From Rhodococcus sp. H36-A4 (GTDB lineage: Bacteria; Actinomycetota; Actinomycetes; Mycobacteriales; Mycobacteriaceae), in contig NZ_JAPVLQ010000001.1 of the NCBI RefSeq assembly GCF_027158005.1, positions 372,001 through 436,000 on the forward strand: 64,000 nt of DNA, in the 5' to 3' direction. Under the pieces are notes generated by a model, which saw only the letters and a program-made list of their open reading frames with translations, ran no database searches and had not been told where the DNA came from. Of this stretch, positions 37,926-46,349 are shown piece after piece (position 1 is the stretch's first letter; each line of letters begins with the position of its first letter). The position numbers and the translations under genes were made by a program.

Positions 37926-39015
37926 ACAGAACATCGCCGTGTGCGGCATTCTCCTCGGCAATCTCCGCCGTCCGAACGTTGATTCGATGTGAAAACACAG
38001 CCAGCGCCATCAATCCGATCGCGACGCTGGCCAGCGCACTGAATCCCTCCTGAGCAAAATCGACCAACGCGTTCAACAGCGTGAAGATCAAGGCCGCGAT
38101 GCGAAGCATGTGCAGTGGCCACAATTTTCCTCGACGAAGCCGAATCGCCGACGGCAGTGCGAGCGCAAAGGTCAGCACGGAGGACACGAACAGAATTCCG
38201 CTCGCTACCCCCATACCCTCGACCTCGATATTCATGTCGCGAGTATCGAGATGGAGATTCCCGAGAACCAACTCGACGATCCCGAAGACCACGCCCAGGA
38301 ACGACACGAGGGTCATGCCCCACGCAAAAACGGACACCCATCGAGGGCTCTTGAAGAACTTCGGGATCAAGCGAGGCGCGAACTGCTGGGCGTCGTACAG
38401 GCGTGCCGATCCGGTCCTGCAGTTCTCGAGAAGGAGTCGGAGCCCGGCAATGGTCGCGGCATCCTCGCCCTCCGCCTCGGCCCGGTCGACCATCCGCAGA
38501 GCCCACGCGCGCCGGTGGTCCGGCAATCCGTGTGCGATGCCATGCGCGGCTATCAGTGCCGCGTTGGCCAACGTCTCCTGATGCGACGGACGTCGAATGT
38601 CGCGCACGATTCGATTACCCACGAGGACGACGACTACGAGCACATACATGATTTCCGAAGACGGGCCGTAAAAGTAGTCGTTGTCCTTCGTGACGAATTT
38701 GCCGACCTCGTCGAGGAACAGGCCGAATCCGATACCGCCGAGCAGGACGGCAAGTGCGCGGACCGCGAACCCGATGAACATCCACCCGATCAACAGGGCG
38801 AACATCATCAGGGCGCCGCCGTACAGCGCGTGTGCGATGTGAAGGGTTTTACCGCCGACCTGTGGGTAGTCGGTCAATTCCAGATACAGGCGAGTGAGCA
38901 GAATCGTCGCGATGGCGATGATCATGAAAGCCTCGGCCGCCGTCGAACCGTATGCATCTCGCACGACACGCGAGCGGCGTAGAGGTGCTTGCTGCGACGT
39001 AACGTCGGTGGTCAC
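37912..39015 (-). CDS. Polytopic membrane protein of unknown function
   Basis: A 367-residue protein with about 9 hydrophobic segments, for example EAFMIIAIATILLTRLYL, ALYGGALMMFALLIGWMFIGF, SEIMYVLVVVVLVGN and IGLMALAVFSH, and a conserved-looking DNDYFYGPSSEIMY motif. I do not recognise the family. The open frame reaches 39474; I chose GTG 39015 because TACATACT ends 6 bases before it, which fits a leaderless transcript, and upstream starts would run into the divergent XRE promoter. GTG 39021 is an alternative. Confidence 0.6.
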   Translation of the reverse strand: MTTDVTSQQAPLRRSRVVRDAYGSTAAEAFMIIAIATILLTRLYLELTDYPQVGGKTLHIAHALYGGALMMFALLIGWMFIGFAVRALAVLLGGIGFGLFLDEVGKFVTKDNDYFYGPSSEIMYVLVVVVLVGNRIVRDIRRPSHQETLANAALIAAHGIAHGLPDHRRAWALRMVDRAEAEGEDAATIAGLRLLLENCRTGSARLYDAQQFAPRLIPKFFKSPRWVSVFAWGMTLVSFLGVVFGIVELVLGNLHLDTRDMNIEVEGMGVASGILFVSSVLTFALALPSAIRLRRGKLWPLHMLRIAALIFTLLNALVDFAQEGFSALASVAIGLMALAVFSHRINVRTAEIAEENAAHGDVLSMPR

Positions 39016-39086
39016 ATTCACAGTATGTAGGTCGAGAGGACGCTCGATCACTACTTCGGCGATCGACTCACCCTGCGCATCACCGT

Positions 39087-39121
39087 TTGACAAATCCGTT
39101 TGCTGAAACTGCAATAGGTGC
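39087..39121 (+). promoter_or_regulatory. Promoter of the XRE/cupin regulator, probably leaderless
   Basis: TTGACA (39087-39092), 17 bases, then TGCAAT (39110-39115) gives a good -35/-10 pair, and the ATG begins 6 bases later at 39122, so the transcript probably starts at the codon itself. Confidence 0.6.
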
Positions 39122-39703
39122 ATGGCCAGCCTTGAAGCGGACTTCGACGACATCATCGCAGCTGTGGGTCCACGTCTGAAGCGACTACGCGGCGAGCGTG
39201 GCACCACGCTCGCCGCACTCGCCGAGACGACCGGAATCTCGCTCAGCACACTCTCCCGACTCGAATCCGGCGACCGAAAACCGAGCCTGGAGCTACTCCT
39301 CCCGATCGCCCGGGCGCACCAGATCCCCTTGGACGAACTCGTCAGCGCGCCACCCGTCGAGGATCCGCGGGTCCGCTCGGCTCCGATTCGACGCGAGCAC
39401 GTGACGATCCACCCCCTTACCCGACGACCGGGTGGGATGCAGGCATACAAGCTCGTCGTCGATCCCGCTTGCACCGACCCTGATCCTCGCGTTCACGAAG
39501 GTTACGAATGGCTCTACGTTCTCAACGGCAGATTGAGATTGGTACTCGGTGAACACGACATCGTCATGAAGCCGGGCGAGGCCGCGGAATTCGATACACG
39601 CGTGCCACATTGGTTCGGTGCGGTCGACGATCGACCAGTGGAGATACTGAGTCTCTTCGGCCCCCAGGGCGAACGCATCCACGTTCGAGCATCACCTTCG
39701 TGA
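39122..39703 (+). CDS. XRE-family regulator with cupin domain
   Basis: A 193-residue regulator with an N-terminal XRE helix-turn-helix (LKRLRGERGTTLAALAETTG and SLSTLSRLESGDRKPSLELL, about 20-60) and a C-terminal cupin-like sensor (HEGYEWLYVLNGRLRLVLGEHDIVMKPGE, about 121-149). Such proteins sense small molecules and repress nearby genes. Divergent from the membrane protein at 37912, which may be its target. Leaderless promoter at 39087-39121. Ligand unknown. Confidence 0.88.
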   Translation: MASLEADFDDIIAAVGPRLKRLRGERGTTLAALAETTGISLSTLSRLESGDRKPSLELLLPIARAHQIPLDELVSAPPVEDPRVRSAPIRREHVTIHPLTRRPGGMQAYKLVVDPACTDPDPRVHEGYEWLYVLNGRLRLVLGEHDIVMKPGEAAEFDTRVPHWFGAVDDRPVEILSLFGPQGERIHVRASPS

Positions 39704-39805
39704 GACTTGGAGCTTGTCCTTGTGTACCCGTCGACTGGGTGTGGGAGAGTGGGCGCGTCTGCGCAATGGGCAGCAGAACCGAACCAAACCAATAAGGAAC
39801 CGCTC

Positions 39806-40093
39806 ATGATCGATAGAAGTCCCGACACAATGACGTCTCGGGGACCAGCTTCACGCACCGATGTAGACATCGCGACGGGTGTCCTCGTCGGCGTTCGCGG
39901 TGGGAGTGTCGCGCGGGCAGTAGAGGATCTTTTCGCGACCGCCCGAGACAATCGCGTCAGCCTGTTCGAACTGTCCCGCACAGTGATCACCATCGCCGAA
40001 GGCAGGGACGGCGGTGAACCGGAAACACGTCGGGTCGCCCTGGCCCGATGGGGAACTGCACTCGCCACCCAGGAACAACTGATCGGAAGCTAG
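39806..40093 (+). CDS. Small ANTAR-like RNA-binding domain protein
   Basis: A 95-residue protein whose centre (DVDIATGVLVGVRGGSVARA, about 16-35, then VEDLFATARDNRVSLFELSRTVI) resembles an ANTAR domain, which binds tandem RNA hairpins to prevent termination. The usual Ala/Lys-Gly pattern is only partly kept, so it may be degenerate. ATG 39806 has AAGGAA about 6 bases ahead; the open frame begins at 39707. No sensor domain is attached. It stands alone between the XRE regulator and the convergent DUF6584-like gene. Confidence 0.55.
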   Translation: MIDRSPDTMTSRGPASRTDVDIATGVLVGVRGGSVARAVEDLFATARDNRVSLFELSRTVITIAEGRDGGEPETRRVALARWGTALATQEQLIGS

Positions 40094-40121
40094 CAACTGC
40101 TGCGAACGCGTGAAGAAGCGG

Positions 40122-40682
40122 TCAGCCGAACACGATGGCCAGAATCACCGAAGCCGACGTCGCAGCAATTGCCAAGATGATCAACGATGCCACCACGCGC
40201 TGCCGAATCGGACGACTTCGGTCGCCGTAGGCACCGTTCGAACCGGGAAGGTCGTCGTCGAGAAAGTCGTCGGAATCGACGCCCACCTCGTCGAAGTAGA
40301 CCGTGTCGCGAGGTGGAACCCACTGTTGGCCGTTCGCACGGATAGCCGAGGACAATCGTTCGAGTCGAGCCTGTGCCGGGGCCGGGTAGTACTCGGAAGG
40401 TGCGTTTATCGGTAGGCCTCGTGCCAACGAGATCGGCGACCGATAGCGCGCTTCCAATGCTGCGAACGCAGCTGATGCGGTGGGATCGCCGTCTGCTTTC
40501 GAGGTCAGGAACCAGGCGGCGCCCGCTGCTGCACGTTCGCCCATCAGCAGATGGGTGTAGGCGAGTAGTTCCAGAATCGGCTGGGACGCTGGCGTCGTAC
40601 GAAGTGCCGCATACAGTCGGTCCCGAGCGTGTGCATTGTCCCCACGCGCAAGATCGCGCTGGGCTTCCTCGATCACATCCAC
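40122..40682 (-). CDS. TPR-like protein with C-terminal membrane anchor (DUF6584-like)
   Basis: A 186-residue protein with a helical N-terminal region (LARGDNAHARDRLYAALRTTP, ELLAYTHLLMGERAAAGAAWFL) resembling DUF6584/TPR-type repeats, an acidic linker, and a single C-terminal membrane helix (VVASLIILAIAATSASVILAIVFG). This layout suggests a cytoplasmic domain tethered to the membrane. Convergent with the ANTAR-like gene, 28 bases between stops. Function unknown and family call tentative. Confidence 0.65.
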   Translation of the reverse strand: MDVIEEAQRDLARGDNAHARDRLYAALRTTPASQPILELLAYTHLLMGERAAAGAAWFLTSKADGDPTASAAFAALEARYRSPISLARGLPINAPSEYYPAPAQARLERLSSAIRANGQQWVPPRDTVYFDEVGVDSDDFLDDDLPGSNGAYGDRSRPIRQRVVASLIILAIAATSASVILAIVFG

Positions 40683-40734
40683 GGGCCAAGCCTAGCGAGT
40701 TCGAGCCGGCGGGCACATTACAGACGTGCTCGAC

Positions 40735-40776
40735 GACCACGGCACCCCAACATTCGTCCGCTGGGGTGCCGTGGTC
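40735..40776 (-). terminator. Strong hairpin between the MFS and DUF6584-like genes
   Basis: GACCACGGCACCCCA (40735-40749) and TGGGGTGCCGTGGTC (40762-40776) form a perfect 15-base stem with a 12-base loop, 28 bases past the MFS stop. There is no T run on the reverse strand, so it is an atypical terminator or mRNA-end stabiliser for the MFS transcript. Confidence 0.6.
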
Positions 40777-40803
40777 TTATCGCTGTCGAGGCTTCGCTGA
40801 CAC

Positions 40804-42255
40804 TCAGGCCTCGGCGTAGACCGTGCCTGGCCGCAGCATCAGTGCGAGTGCGATGGTAGCCGCGGTGCCGATGAGGATCACCACAACGACCAGGTTCAAT
40901 CCACTGACAGTGGGTGCGATACTCCCCGCTATGGCGGACGATGCCAGGATTACCGTCGCGATAGATGCGCCGATCCCCTGCCCGGCAGTTCGAACAACTG
41001 CATTCAAACCGGTTGCTTCGCTGGTGTTTTCGACCGGAACAGACTCGACGACGAGGTTCGGGAGCGCAGTGTAGGCGAACGATGTCGCGATGGACACGGT
41101 GACGACCATTGCGAACATCCCGAGCTTGGCGTCGTTGAACGCGTAGAGCAGCACCGCCGACACCGCATACATGAGTCCGCCGATGAGCAGCGAAACGCGA
41201 GAACCCACCGTTCGTGAGAGACGCCCGCTCAACGGAGTGAAAGAGAAGCCCAGCAACGCGCCCGCAAGTGTCAGAGCCCCAGCCGCGCTGGGTGACATGC
41301 CGAGACCGAAAGAGCCACTGGACGGCGACTGCAGGACGATGGGGACGATCAAGTTGCTGATTCCGAAGGGACCCACCGCGAGGGTCAGCGTCGCGAGCAT
41401 CGTCAACGCGAGTTTGCGATCGGTAAGCAGACGCACGTTCGCAATCGGGTCGGTCACGCGAAGCTCCCACAGAACCCACAGCGCGAGAACGACCACACCG
41501 CCGACAAGCAGGCCGAGGGTCTTTCCATCGGTCCAACCCCATGAACTGCCCTTGGTGATGGCCAGCAGGATTCCCGCGATGGCGGGTGCGAATGCGATGG
41601 TGCCGATCCAGTCGAGCTTTTGGGTGGTCCCGACGGGGGGAAGCCACGGAAGCACGAACGCCACGAGCAGCAACATGCACGTCGCATATACAGCCGCGAC
41701 GATGAAAATCATGTGCCAGCTCGCGTAGTCGATCATCATGCCGGCGATGAAGGCCGATCCAGCGCCGGCAGCCACGGCGGTACCCGAGATGACCGCGATC
41801 GCAACCGGAACCTTCACGTTGGGCAGATGCGCACGTGCCAGTCCGATGCACAGCGGAAGAATCGCACCTGCAACGCCTTGGATGGCGCGGCCGCCGATGA
41901 TCGCGCCCACGCTGTCGCCGATGGCGCTGAACAACGAGCCGAACGTGGCGATAGCCAGGACGATGATCAAAACCCGCTCACGCCCGTACATGTCACCGAG
42001 ACGTCCGCACACCGCGGCAGAGGCAGCGGCAACCAGGAGGAATGCGGTCACTGCCCAACCGACCGTCGCAGCGTCACTGTTGAAGTCGCTGATGATGGTC
42101 GGGATTGCAGCGAACACCATCGAGGTTTCGAACGCGCTGATGACCTCGACCAAACTGAGAACGAGGATGATCACCGCAGCCGAACGCTTTCTCGTGTAGC
42201 GGGCAGCCTGCGGCGCCATCGTCTCTGGAGCCACTGAACCTGGACTCGTCGTCAT
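40804..42255 (-). CDS. DHA2-type MFS drug exporter
   Basis: Proton-driven efflux pump of 483 residues with about 14 membrane segments, as in the EmrB/QacA group. Visible motifs are ETSMVFAAIPTI in helix 1, CGRLGDMYGRERVL after helix 2, and GAILPLCIGLARAHLP; LSGRLSRTVGSRVSLLIGG marks the second half. ATG 42255 follows GGGGGA by 6 bases; the open frame to 42522 would cover the regulatory leader. A perfect palindrome (42322-42336) lies upstream and may be a repressor site. Substrates unknown. Confidence 0.88.
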   Translation of the reverse strand: MTTSPGSVAPETMAPQAARYTRKRSAAVIILVLSLVEVISAFETSMVFAAIPTIISDFNSDAATVGWAVTAFLLVAAASAAVCGRLGDMYGRERVLIIVLAIATFGSLFSAIGDSVGAIIGGRAIQGVAGAILPLCIGLARAHLPNVKVPVAIAVISGTAVAAGAGSAFIAGMMIDYASWHMIFIVAAVYATCMLLLVAFVLPWLPPVGTTQKLDWIGTIAFAPAIAGILLAITKGSSWGWTDGKTLGLLVGGVVVLALWVLWELRVTDPIANVRLLTDRKLALTMLATLTLAVGPFGISNLIVPIVLQSPSSGSFGLGMSPSAAGALTLAGALLGFSFTPLSGRLSRTVGSRVSLLIGGLMYAVSAVLLYAFNDAKLGMFAMVVTVSIATSFAYTALPNLVVESVPVENTSEATGLNAVVRTAGQGIGASIATVILASSAIAGSIAPTVSGLNLVVVVILIGTAATIALALMLRPGTVYAEA

Positions 42256-42508
42256 CGACGTCCCCCAAGTGCTGGTCGCGAGACAGGGGTGGTCATCGCG
42301 CACGGGCGGCTTCGATCCTCGAACTCGAATCGAGTTGACTTGTCGTGCAGCATTTTTGGTCCTTGACTCCTCAGGAGGCGGCACATTCCCGCTCGGTAGA
42401 GCCAAAAAGTAGCAGTGGCCGACAGCACAATGGGGATGAATTCTCACTGGGTGAAAGTCCGGAGGTTTCGGCGCCGGGTTTCCGATCTCGCTCGCCGCTC
42501 GAGAGAAC
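42256..42508 (-). promoter_or_regulatory. Leader of the MFS exporter with a perfect palindrome
   Basis: AACTCGAATCGAGTT (42322-42336) is a perfect 7-1-7 palindrome about 67 bases before the exporter start, a good operator candidate for a TetR- or MarR-type repressor such as the one encoded at 43103. The rest of the 250-base leader shows no riboswitch I can recognise. Confidence 0.45.
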
Positions 42509-42544
42509 AAAAAAAGCCCCACTCGGATGAACCGAATGAGGCTT
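42509..42544 (-). terminator. Rho-independent terminator of the tRNA cluster
   Basis: On the reverse strand AAGCCTCATTCGG pairs with CCGAGTGGGGCTT (13 base pairs, with G-U wobbles), followed by seven T. It closes the Glu-Asp-Phe tRNA transcript 13 bases after tRNA-Phe. Confidence 0.9.
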
Positions 42545-42557
42545 GATACTGAGACTG

Positions 42558-42634
42558 TGGTGGCCAGGGCCGGGATCGAACCGGCGACCTTCCGCTTTTC
42601 AGGCGGACGCTCGTACCAACTGAGCTACCTGGCC
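42558..42634 (-). tRNA. tRNA-Phe (GAA), with encoded CCA
   Basis: Full cloverleaf on the reverse strand: acceptor GGCCAGG/CCTGGCC, D arm AGCTCAGTTGGTACGAGC, anticodon loop CTGAAAA with GAA in a CCGCC/GCGG-type stem, and T arm CCGGTTCGATCCCGG. Discriminator A at 42561 and CCA at 42560-42558. Last in the Glu-Asp-Phe cluster. Confidence 0.95.
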
Positions 42635-42712
42635 GGGCGGCACCGGTGACAATGCCATGTACTGAGCTGAACTTCGTACTGATTTATTAATTCGGTGTCT
42701 ACACCGAACTTG

Positions 42713-42786
42713 CGACCCTGACGGGACTCGAACCCGCGACCTCCGCCGTGACAGGGCGGCGCGCTAACCAACTGCGCTACAGGGCC
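42713..42786 (-). tRNA. tRNA-Asp (GTC)
   Basis: Reverse-strand cloverleaf with acceptor GGCCCTG/CAGGGTC, anticodon loop CTGTCAC (GTC) on the CCGCC/GGCGG stem and T arm GCGGGTTCGAGTCCCGT. Discriminator G73 as expected for Asp; CCA not encoded. Confidence 0.95.
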
Positions 42787-42902
42787 TTGCGTCGAACTCA
42801 ACTGGCGCAAACTTTAGCAGGTGATCAACCCGCTTCGAACCGCACCAGCCTGCAAGAGACTGCTGTACTGCACACCGGATTGTCAATTCCGGCGATCGAA
42901 CG

Positions 42903-42975
42903 TACCCCCTACGGGATTCGAACCCGCGCTACCGCCTTGAAAGGGCGGCGTCCTAGGCCGCTAGACGAAGGGGGC
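42903..42975 (-). tRNA. tRNA-Glu (TTC)
   Basis: Reverse-strand cloverleaf with acceptor GCCCCCT/AGGGGGT, anticodon loop CTTTCAA (TTC) on the CCGCC/GGCGG stem and T arm GCGGGTTCGAATCCCGT. Discriminator A, CCA not encoded. First gene of the cluster, which matches the gluT-aspT-pheU order of mycobacteria. Confidence 0.95.
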
Positions 42976-43102
42976 CCGCCGAACTGCTCGAACTTGTAGC
43001 TACTCGAACTACGAGCTTCCACAATCTCGAACTGCTCTGACGTTACCCTCAACGGCATTCCGTTGGGAGCTTGGATAGCTTAGGGCACTTCTTCCGAAAA
43101 AC

Positions 43103-43771
43103 TCAAACCGGCAGGTCAGAGGCGCTTTTTGAGGCCGCCGGCTCCAGCGGTGGCCATCCGACACGTTGCCAGGCGTCCAACCACTGAGGTGTTGCCATCG
43201 CATAGAGGAGCACTTCGAGGGATTCCTGGAACAGCGCACGCAGTTCGGTGCTGTCCGACACGAGGTCGGCCATGAACCGCTGACCCGCCAGTGACGCGCT
43301 CAGCACCCTGGTGAATATGTCCGGGCCGAACTCCCGCTTCATGTCGCCCATCTCCTGGGCCTTACGTGCCAATTCGTGTCCGGCCAGGCCCCATGCTCGG
43401 CCACTCCCGGATTTGACCTCGCTGTAGAACTCCGGTTCGACGATCAGCCGAAACTCGGCTCGAACTATGACGTCGGTCTGAAATCCGAGCGCGATGTCGT
43501 CGATGATGCCGCGAATGATTTCGAAGGGATGCAGCGTCGAGCCCTGCCACTTCTCGGTGATAGCGGTGTACCTCTCCAGCGCAGCTACGAGCACTGCCCG
43601 GGCCAGATCTTCCTTTGATTGGAAGTGGAAGTACATCGCACCCTTGGTGGCGTTGGAGCCCTCCAAAATCGCATTGACGGACGCAGCCGCGTATCCACGT
43701 CGGGCGAACTCCGTCGCCGCAGCCTCGACGATCGCCGCTCTGGTCCTGCGTGCGCGCTCTTGTTGTGCCAT
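43103..43771 (-). CDS. TetR-family regulator, ScbR (butyrolactone receptor) like
   Basis: A 222-residue TetR protein with the N-terminal DNA-binding unit RTRAAIVEAAATEFARRGYAAASVNAILEGSNATKGAMYFHFQSKEDL (residues 9-55, shown in parts: RTRAAIVEAA, GYAAASVNAIL, TKGAMYFHF). The N-terminus MAQQERARRTR and overall length fit the gamma-butyrolactone autoregulator receptor group of Streptomyces, so a small signalling ligand is possible, but no butyrolactone synthase is in the window. Possible target: the MFS exporter palindrome at 42322-42336. Upstream gene-poor DNA is lower in GC. Confidence 0.8.
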   Translation of the reverse strand: MAQQERARRTRAAIVEAAATEFARRGYAAASVNAILEGSNATKGAMYFHFQSKEDLARAVLVAALERYTAITEKWQGSTLHPFEIIRGIIDDIALGFQTDVIVRAEFRLIVEPEFYSEVKSGSGRAWGLAGHELARKAQEMGDMKREFGPDIFTRVLSASLAGQRFMADLVSDSTELRALFQESLEVLLYAMATPQWLDAWQRVGWPPLEPAASKSASDLPV

Positions 43772-44087
43772 TACTTTTCGTGCCTCCGAAAAAAGCGCTC
43801 TGCATATCAGCAGTCCATACCGCTGACCGAGCGTACGTCACCATGTCCTCGACAAAGCTGTTCATAGCCCCAGAAATACCTGAGAAACCCAGAAAACAGA
43901 CAAATCGACGACGAGAAACAAACAATCCGAGTGGTACGCTTCACCCGGCTCGAGTGCGCTGCAGGGGGTGCGCACTCGAGCCACTAGCTCACGCAGGGCA
44001 GGGTGGACTCTCCCCGAGAAGCGCATACTTTACAAATAATACCCCACTGTAAGGCCCCGAACCGGTCGGCCGACTTGCCGACGGCCA
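43772..44087. other. Gene-poor segment with a strong hairpin
   Basis: No convincing gene. GGCTCGAGTGCGC (43947-43959) and GCGCACTCGAGCC (43970-43982) form a perfect 13-base stem with a 10-base loop. The stretch around 43860-43930 is noticeably A-rich compared with the surroundings. It contains the tetR promoter region; no recognised operator was found. Confidence 0.5.
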
Positions 44088-44426
44088 TCAGAGCCAATCG
44101 CGACGTTTGAAACTCCACCGCAATCCTGTCGCCAGTTCGCTCAGCAGCACAGTACTCAGCCAGACGCCGAGAGCGCGGTCGTAACCAGGGAACGGTGTGT
44201 TCCGACCGAAGTATCCCCTCACCCTGGCATGCATGGCCTTGATCGCCGCCAACGCCGTGAGCTTCTCCATAGCCTTGTTCAACGAATTACCCTGCATTGC
44301 AGGACCTGTCGACAAAATGACCTCGATCGCATCACGAAGGCCCCCGCCCCCTCCGTCAGCCGAAGCGATTGGTCCTACAAGTACTGCGACTTCGTCATCG
44401 ACTCGATGCCGGTTCGGCATGAGCAA
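44088..44426 (-). CDS. Doubtful small ORF of unknown function
   Basis: A 112-residue open frame (MLMPNRHRVDDEVAVLVGPI... ending RWSFKRRDWL) without recognised domain. Codon third positions are only weakly GC-rich, no ribosome-binding site stands out, and it sits in a gene-poor island, so it may be chance or a decayed gene. It is listed because it is the best frame in the region. Confidence 0.3.
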   Translation of the reverse strand: MLMPNRHRVDDEVAVLVGPIASADGGGGGLRDAIEVILSTGPAMQGNSLNKAMEKLTALAAIKAMHARVRGYFGRNTPFPGYDRALGVWLSTVLLSELATGLRWSFKRRDWL

Positions 44427-44844
44427 GCCTTTTCATACCTCGGCCACCGGCAGAACCACCTTGGATACTGCGGCGACCCAAAGCCGAACTACGAAGTTGC
44501 GCAACTGAATATCGCGAGCCGGCATCCTCGCGTCGATCAAAGACATCCTCGATCGACTACACATACTCCTCCAGTCAATCCACAACGGTGCCAAGAGGTC
44601 GAACCACGAGAAACGCCTTGATTCAATGTGTTTCGGTGACAACTTCCCAACCCCGGTTTTCCTCGACGCCTCCTGGGCGGCGCACCCATTTCGATGGTTA
44701 TCCGATTGCCCCAGTCCAGGTCTCGGAAGAATCGGATAACGATTCGAACTCGACCGGTCGCTGACAACTCGCGACGTCAAATTTGGACATAGTGTGATCA
44801 AGGACACACAAGGCCGGTCGTGGATGACGAATTCGGGTGACAGC
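44427..44844. other. Intergenic segment, nothing recognised
   Basis: About 420 bases upstream of the lipase. No tRNA, hairpin with T run, repeat or known regulatory motif was found. Longer frames here lie on the strand opposite the lipase or cross it and look like chance openings. It may hold decayed coding sequence. Confidence 0.4.
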
Positions 44845-46098
44845 ATGGTTGTCAAAGAGCTCTTATATCGCTGGGCAGGAATAGTTTTCATTACCGCACT
44901 GATCGCTACCCATCCGTGGTCGGTCAGCGCCGATCCCGTGACGGACTTCATCACGCCGAAGCAGGATCCCGCGTCTGCCACGGCCACATCGCTCTCGGAC
45001 CCATGGTTCGACGCGCCTGCCGGATACGAGAATTCGAGCCCTGGAGCCATCCTCGGCACCCGGCAGGTAAACGTCGGCCCACTGATCACACCGGTGACCT
45101 CCACCCAGATCCTGTTTCGATCCACCGATTCCAAGGACCGCCCCGTCGCAGCTGCCACCACCGTGATCGTGCCCACCGCACCATGGACCGGAAAAGGCAG
45201 TCGACCTGTCGTCGCCTACAACATGGCAATAGATTCACTGGGCAACACGTGCGCACCGTCGTGGACACTCCCGCGCGGTATTGCACCGGAAATTGTTGCA
45301 GTGCAGCTCTTTCTGGCCAAAAGCTATGCAGTGGTGGTCACCGACCACCAAGGCCCCCGGCAGGCGTATGCCGCCGGACGGATGGCCGGACACGCAGTAC
45401 TGGATGCACTGCGAGCAATGGTCGCTCTACCGCAGTTGGGGCTCGACAAGAAATCTCCGATCGCCGTGACCGGTTATTCCGGAGGCGCAATCGCATCCGG
45501 TTGGGCCGCGCAACTCGCACCGTCCTACGCCCCGGAGGTGAACATCGTCGGTACCGCGTTCGGCGGTGCGCCGATCGACTACCGCATTCTGCTTGGATCC
45601 ATGAACGGAACCAATGCAGCATCGACATTGTTTCTCTCCGCAGCACTCGGCGTCGCCCGCGAGTACCCGGAAATGTTCCAACTCATGAACGCGAACGGAC
45701 TTCGGCTCGCGCAGATCGCGAAGGACATGTGTGTCTATCTACTCGCCCCTGGCGGGCTGGTGGCACCGATACCCGTCCAAGCACTCTCGGACATACCGAA
45801 CGTGGATCGCACTCCGATCGCGGAGGAGATCATTGCTCAGACGCGGATGGGCGGCGACCTCGCACCGTCGGCCCCAGTCTTCATCTACCAAGGACAGCAG
45901 GAATTTTGGATCCCCCGAGAAGGCGCCGAGACCTTGTACGACGAATGGTGCGCCCACGGATCCGACGTCCGGTTGGAGGAATACCTCGGTGAGCACATGA
46001 CAGTCGCAGTGTCGGGCTTGCCTGGTTCCCACGCGTGGATCGACGAGCGGCTCGCCGGAATCCCCGCGCCCGAAGGTTGCAGCAGCTTCGGCAAATAG
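44845..46098 (+). CDS. Secretory lipase-family hydrolase
   Basis: Secreted alpha/beta hydrolase of the LIP family (PF03583 type), probably cleaving lipid esters outside the cell. From ATG 44845 the 417-residue protein begins with a signal peptide (LLYRWAGIVFITALIATHPWSVSA). The nucleophile elbow is VTGYSGGAIAS (Ser212), preceded by AYNMAIDSLGNTCAPSW; a late APVFIYQGQQEFWIP and GEHMTVA near the end are plausible Asp and His regions. GTG 44794 and ATG 44824 are alternative starts; the chosen one suits the signal peptide best. Substrate unknown. Confidence 0.82.
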   Translation: MVVKELLYRWAGIVFITALIATHPWSVSADPVTDFITPKQDPASATATSLSDPWFDAPAGYENSSPGAILGTRQVNVGPLITPVTSTQILFRSTDSKDRPVAAATTVIVPTAPWTGKGSRPVVAYNMAIDSLGNTCAPSWTLPRGIAPEIVAVQLFLAKSYAVVVTDHQGPRQAYAAGRMAGHAVLDALRAMVALPQLGLDKKSPIAVTGYSGGAIASGWAAQLAPSYAPEVNIVGTAFGGAPIDYRILLGSMNGTNAASTLFLSAALGVAREYPEMFQLMNANGLRLAQIAKDMCVYLLAPGGLVAPIPVQALSDIPNVDRTPIAEEIIAQTRMGGDLAPSAPVFIYQGQQEFWIPREGAETLYDEWCAHGSDVRLEEYLGEHMTVAVSGLPGSHAWIDERLAGIPAPEGCSSFGK

Positions 46099-46163
46099 CT
46101 GCTCGACACTCTTTGGGGGTACCTGCCTGCCGACTGGGAACACCCATTACACTTTCGATCCGC

Positions 46164-46236
46164 GCCCCTATAGCTCAGTTGGTAGAGCTACGGACTTTTA
46201 ATCCGCAGGTCGTAGGTTCGAGTCCTACTGGGGGCA
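46164..46236 (+). tRNA. tRNA-Lys (TTT)
   Basis: Cloverleaf with acceptor GCCCCTA/TGGGGGC, D arm AGCTCAGTTGGTAGAGCT, anticodon loop CTTTTAA (TTT) on CGGA/TCCG, and T arm GTAGGTTCGAGTCCTAC. CCA not encoded. TACACT at 46148-46153 lies 10 bases upstream as a possible -10. Confidence 0.95.
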
Positions 46237-46247
46237 CCGAGGAGGTC

Positions 46248-46277
46248 CACGCGGTGGCGGATGCCGTCCACCGCGTG
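46248..46277 (+). terminator. Hairpin after tRNA-Lys
   Basis: CACGCGGTGG (46248-46257) and CCACCGCGTG (46268-46277) form a perfect 10-base stem with a 10-base loop, 11 bases past tRNA-Lys. Only two T follow, so it is a plausible but atypical terminator. Confidence 0.55.
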
Positions 46278-46349
46278 TTCGGCTCGGACGCCCTCAATCT
46301 CCACCGACGGCCCGGGCAACATCCGAAATACATCGTCGTACACTTGGTA

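Noticed and set aside
40718..41851. Long open frame of 377 codons on the same strand as the MFS exporter
   Set aside because: It is out of frame within a clear DHA2 transporter, is rich in Arg/His and has no hydrophobic pattern; a shadow.
42400..42480. FMN-riboswitch-like blocks (GGTGAAAGTCCGGAGG, GGCCGACAG) on the forward strand
   Set aside because: The order of blocks does not match an RFN element, the 5' half is missing, and no forward-strand gene follows.
42748..42999. 83-codon frame across tRNA-Asp and tRNA-Glu
   Set aside because: It reads through the antisense of two clear tRNA genes.
43772..43850. Butyrolactone-receptor ARE box before the TetR gene
   Set aside because: No 22-base palindrome matching the ARE consensus; sequence around GGTATGGACTGC is not symmetric.
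44433..45176. Reverse-strand frame crossing the lipase start
   Set aside because: Overlaps the signal peptide and core of the lipase, has no domain and no good start.
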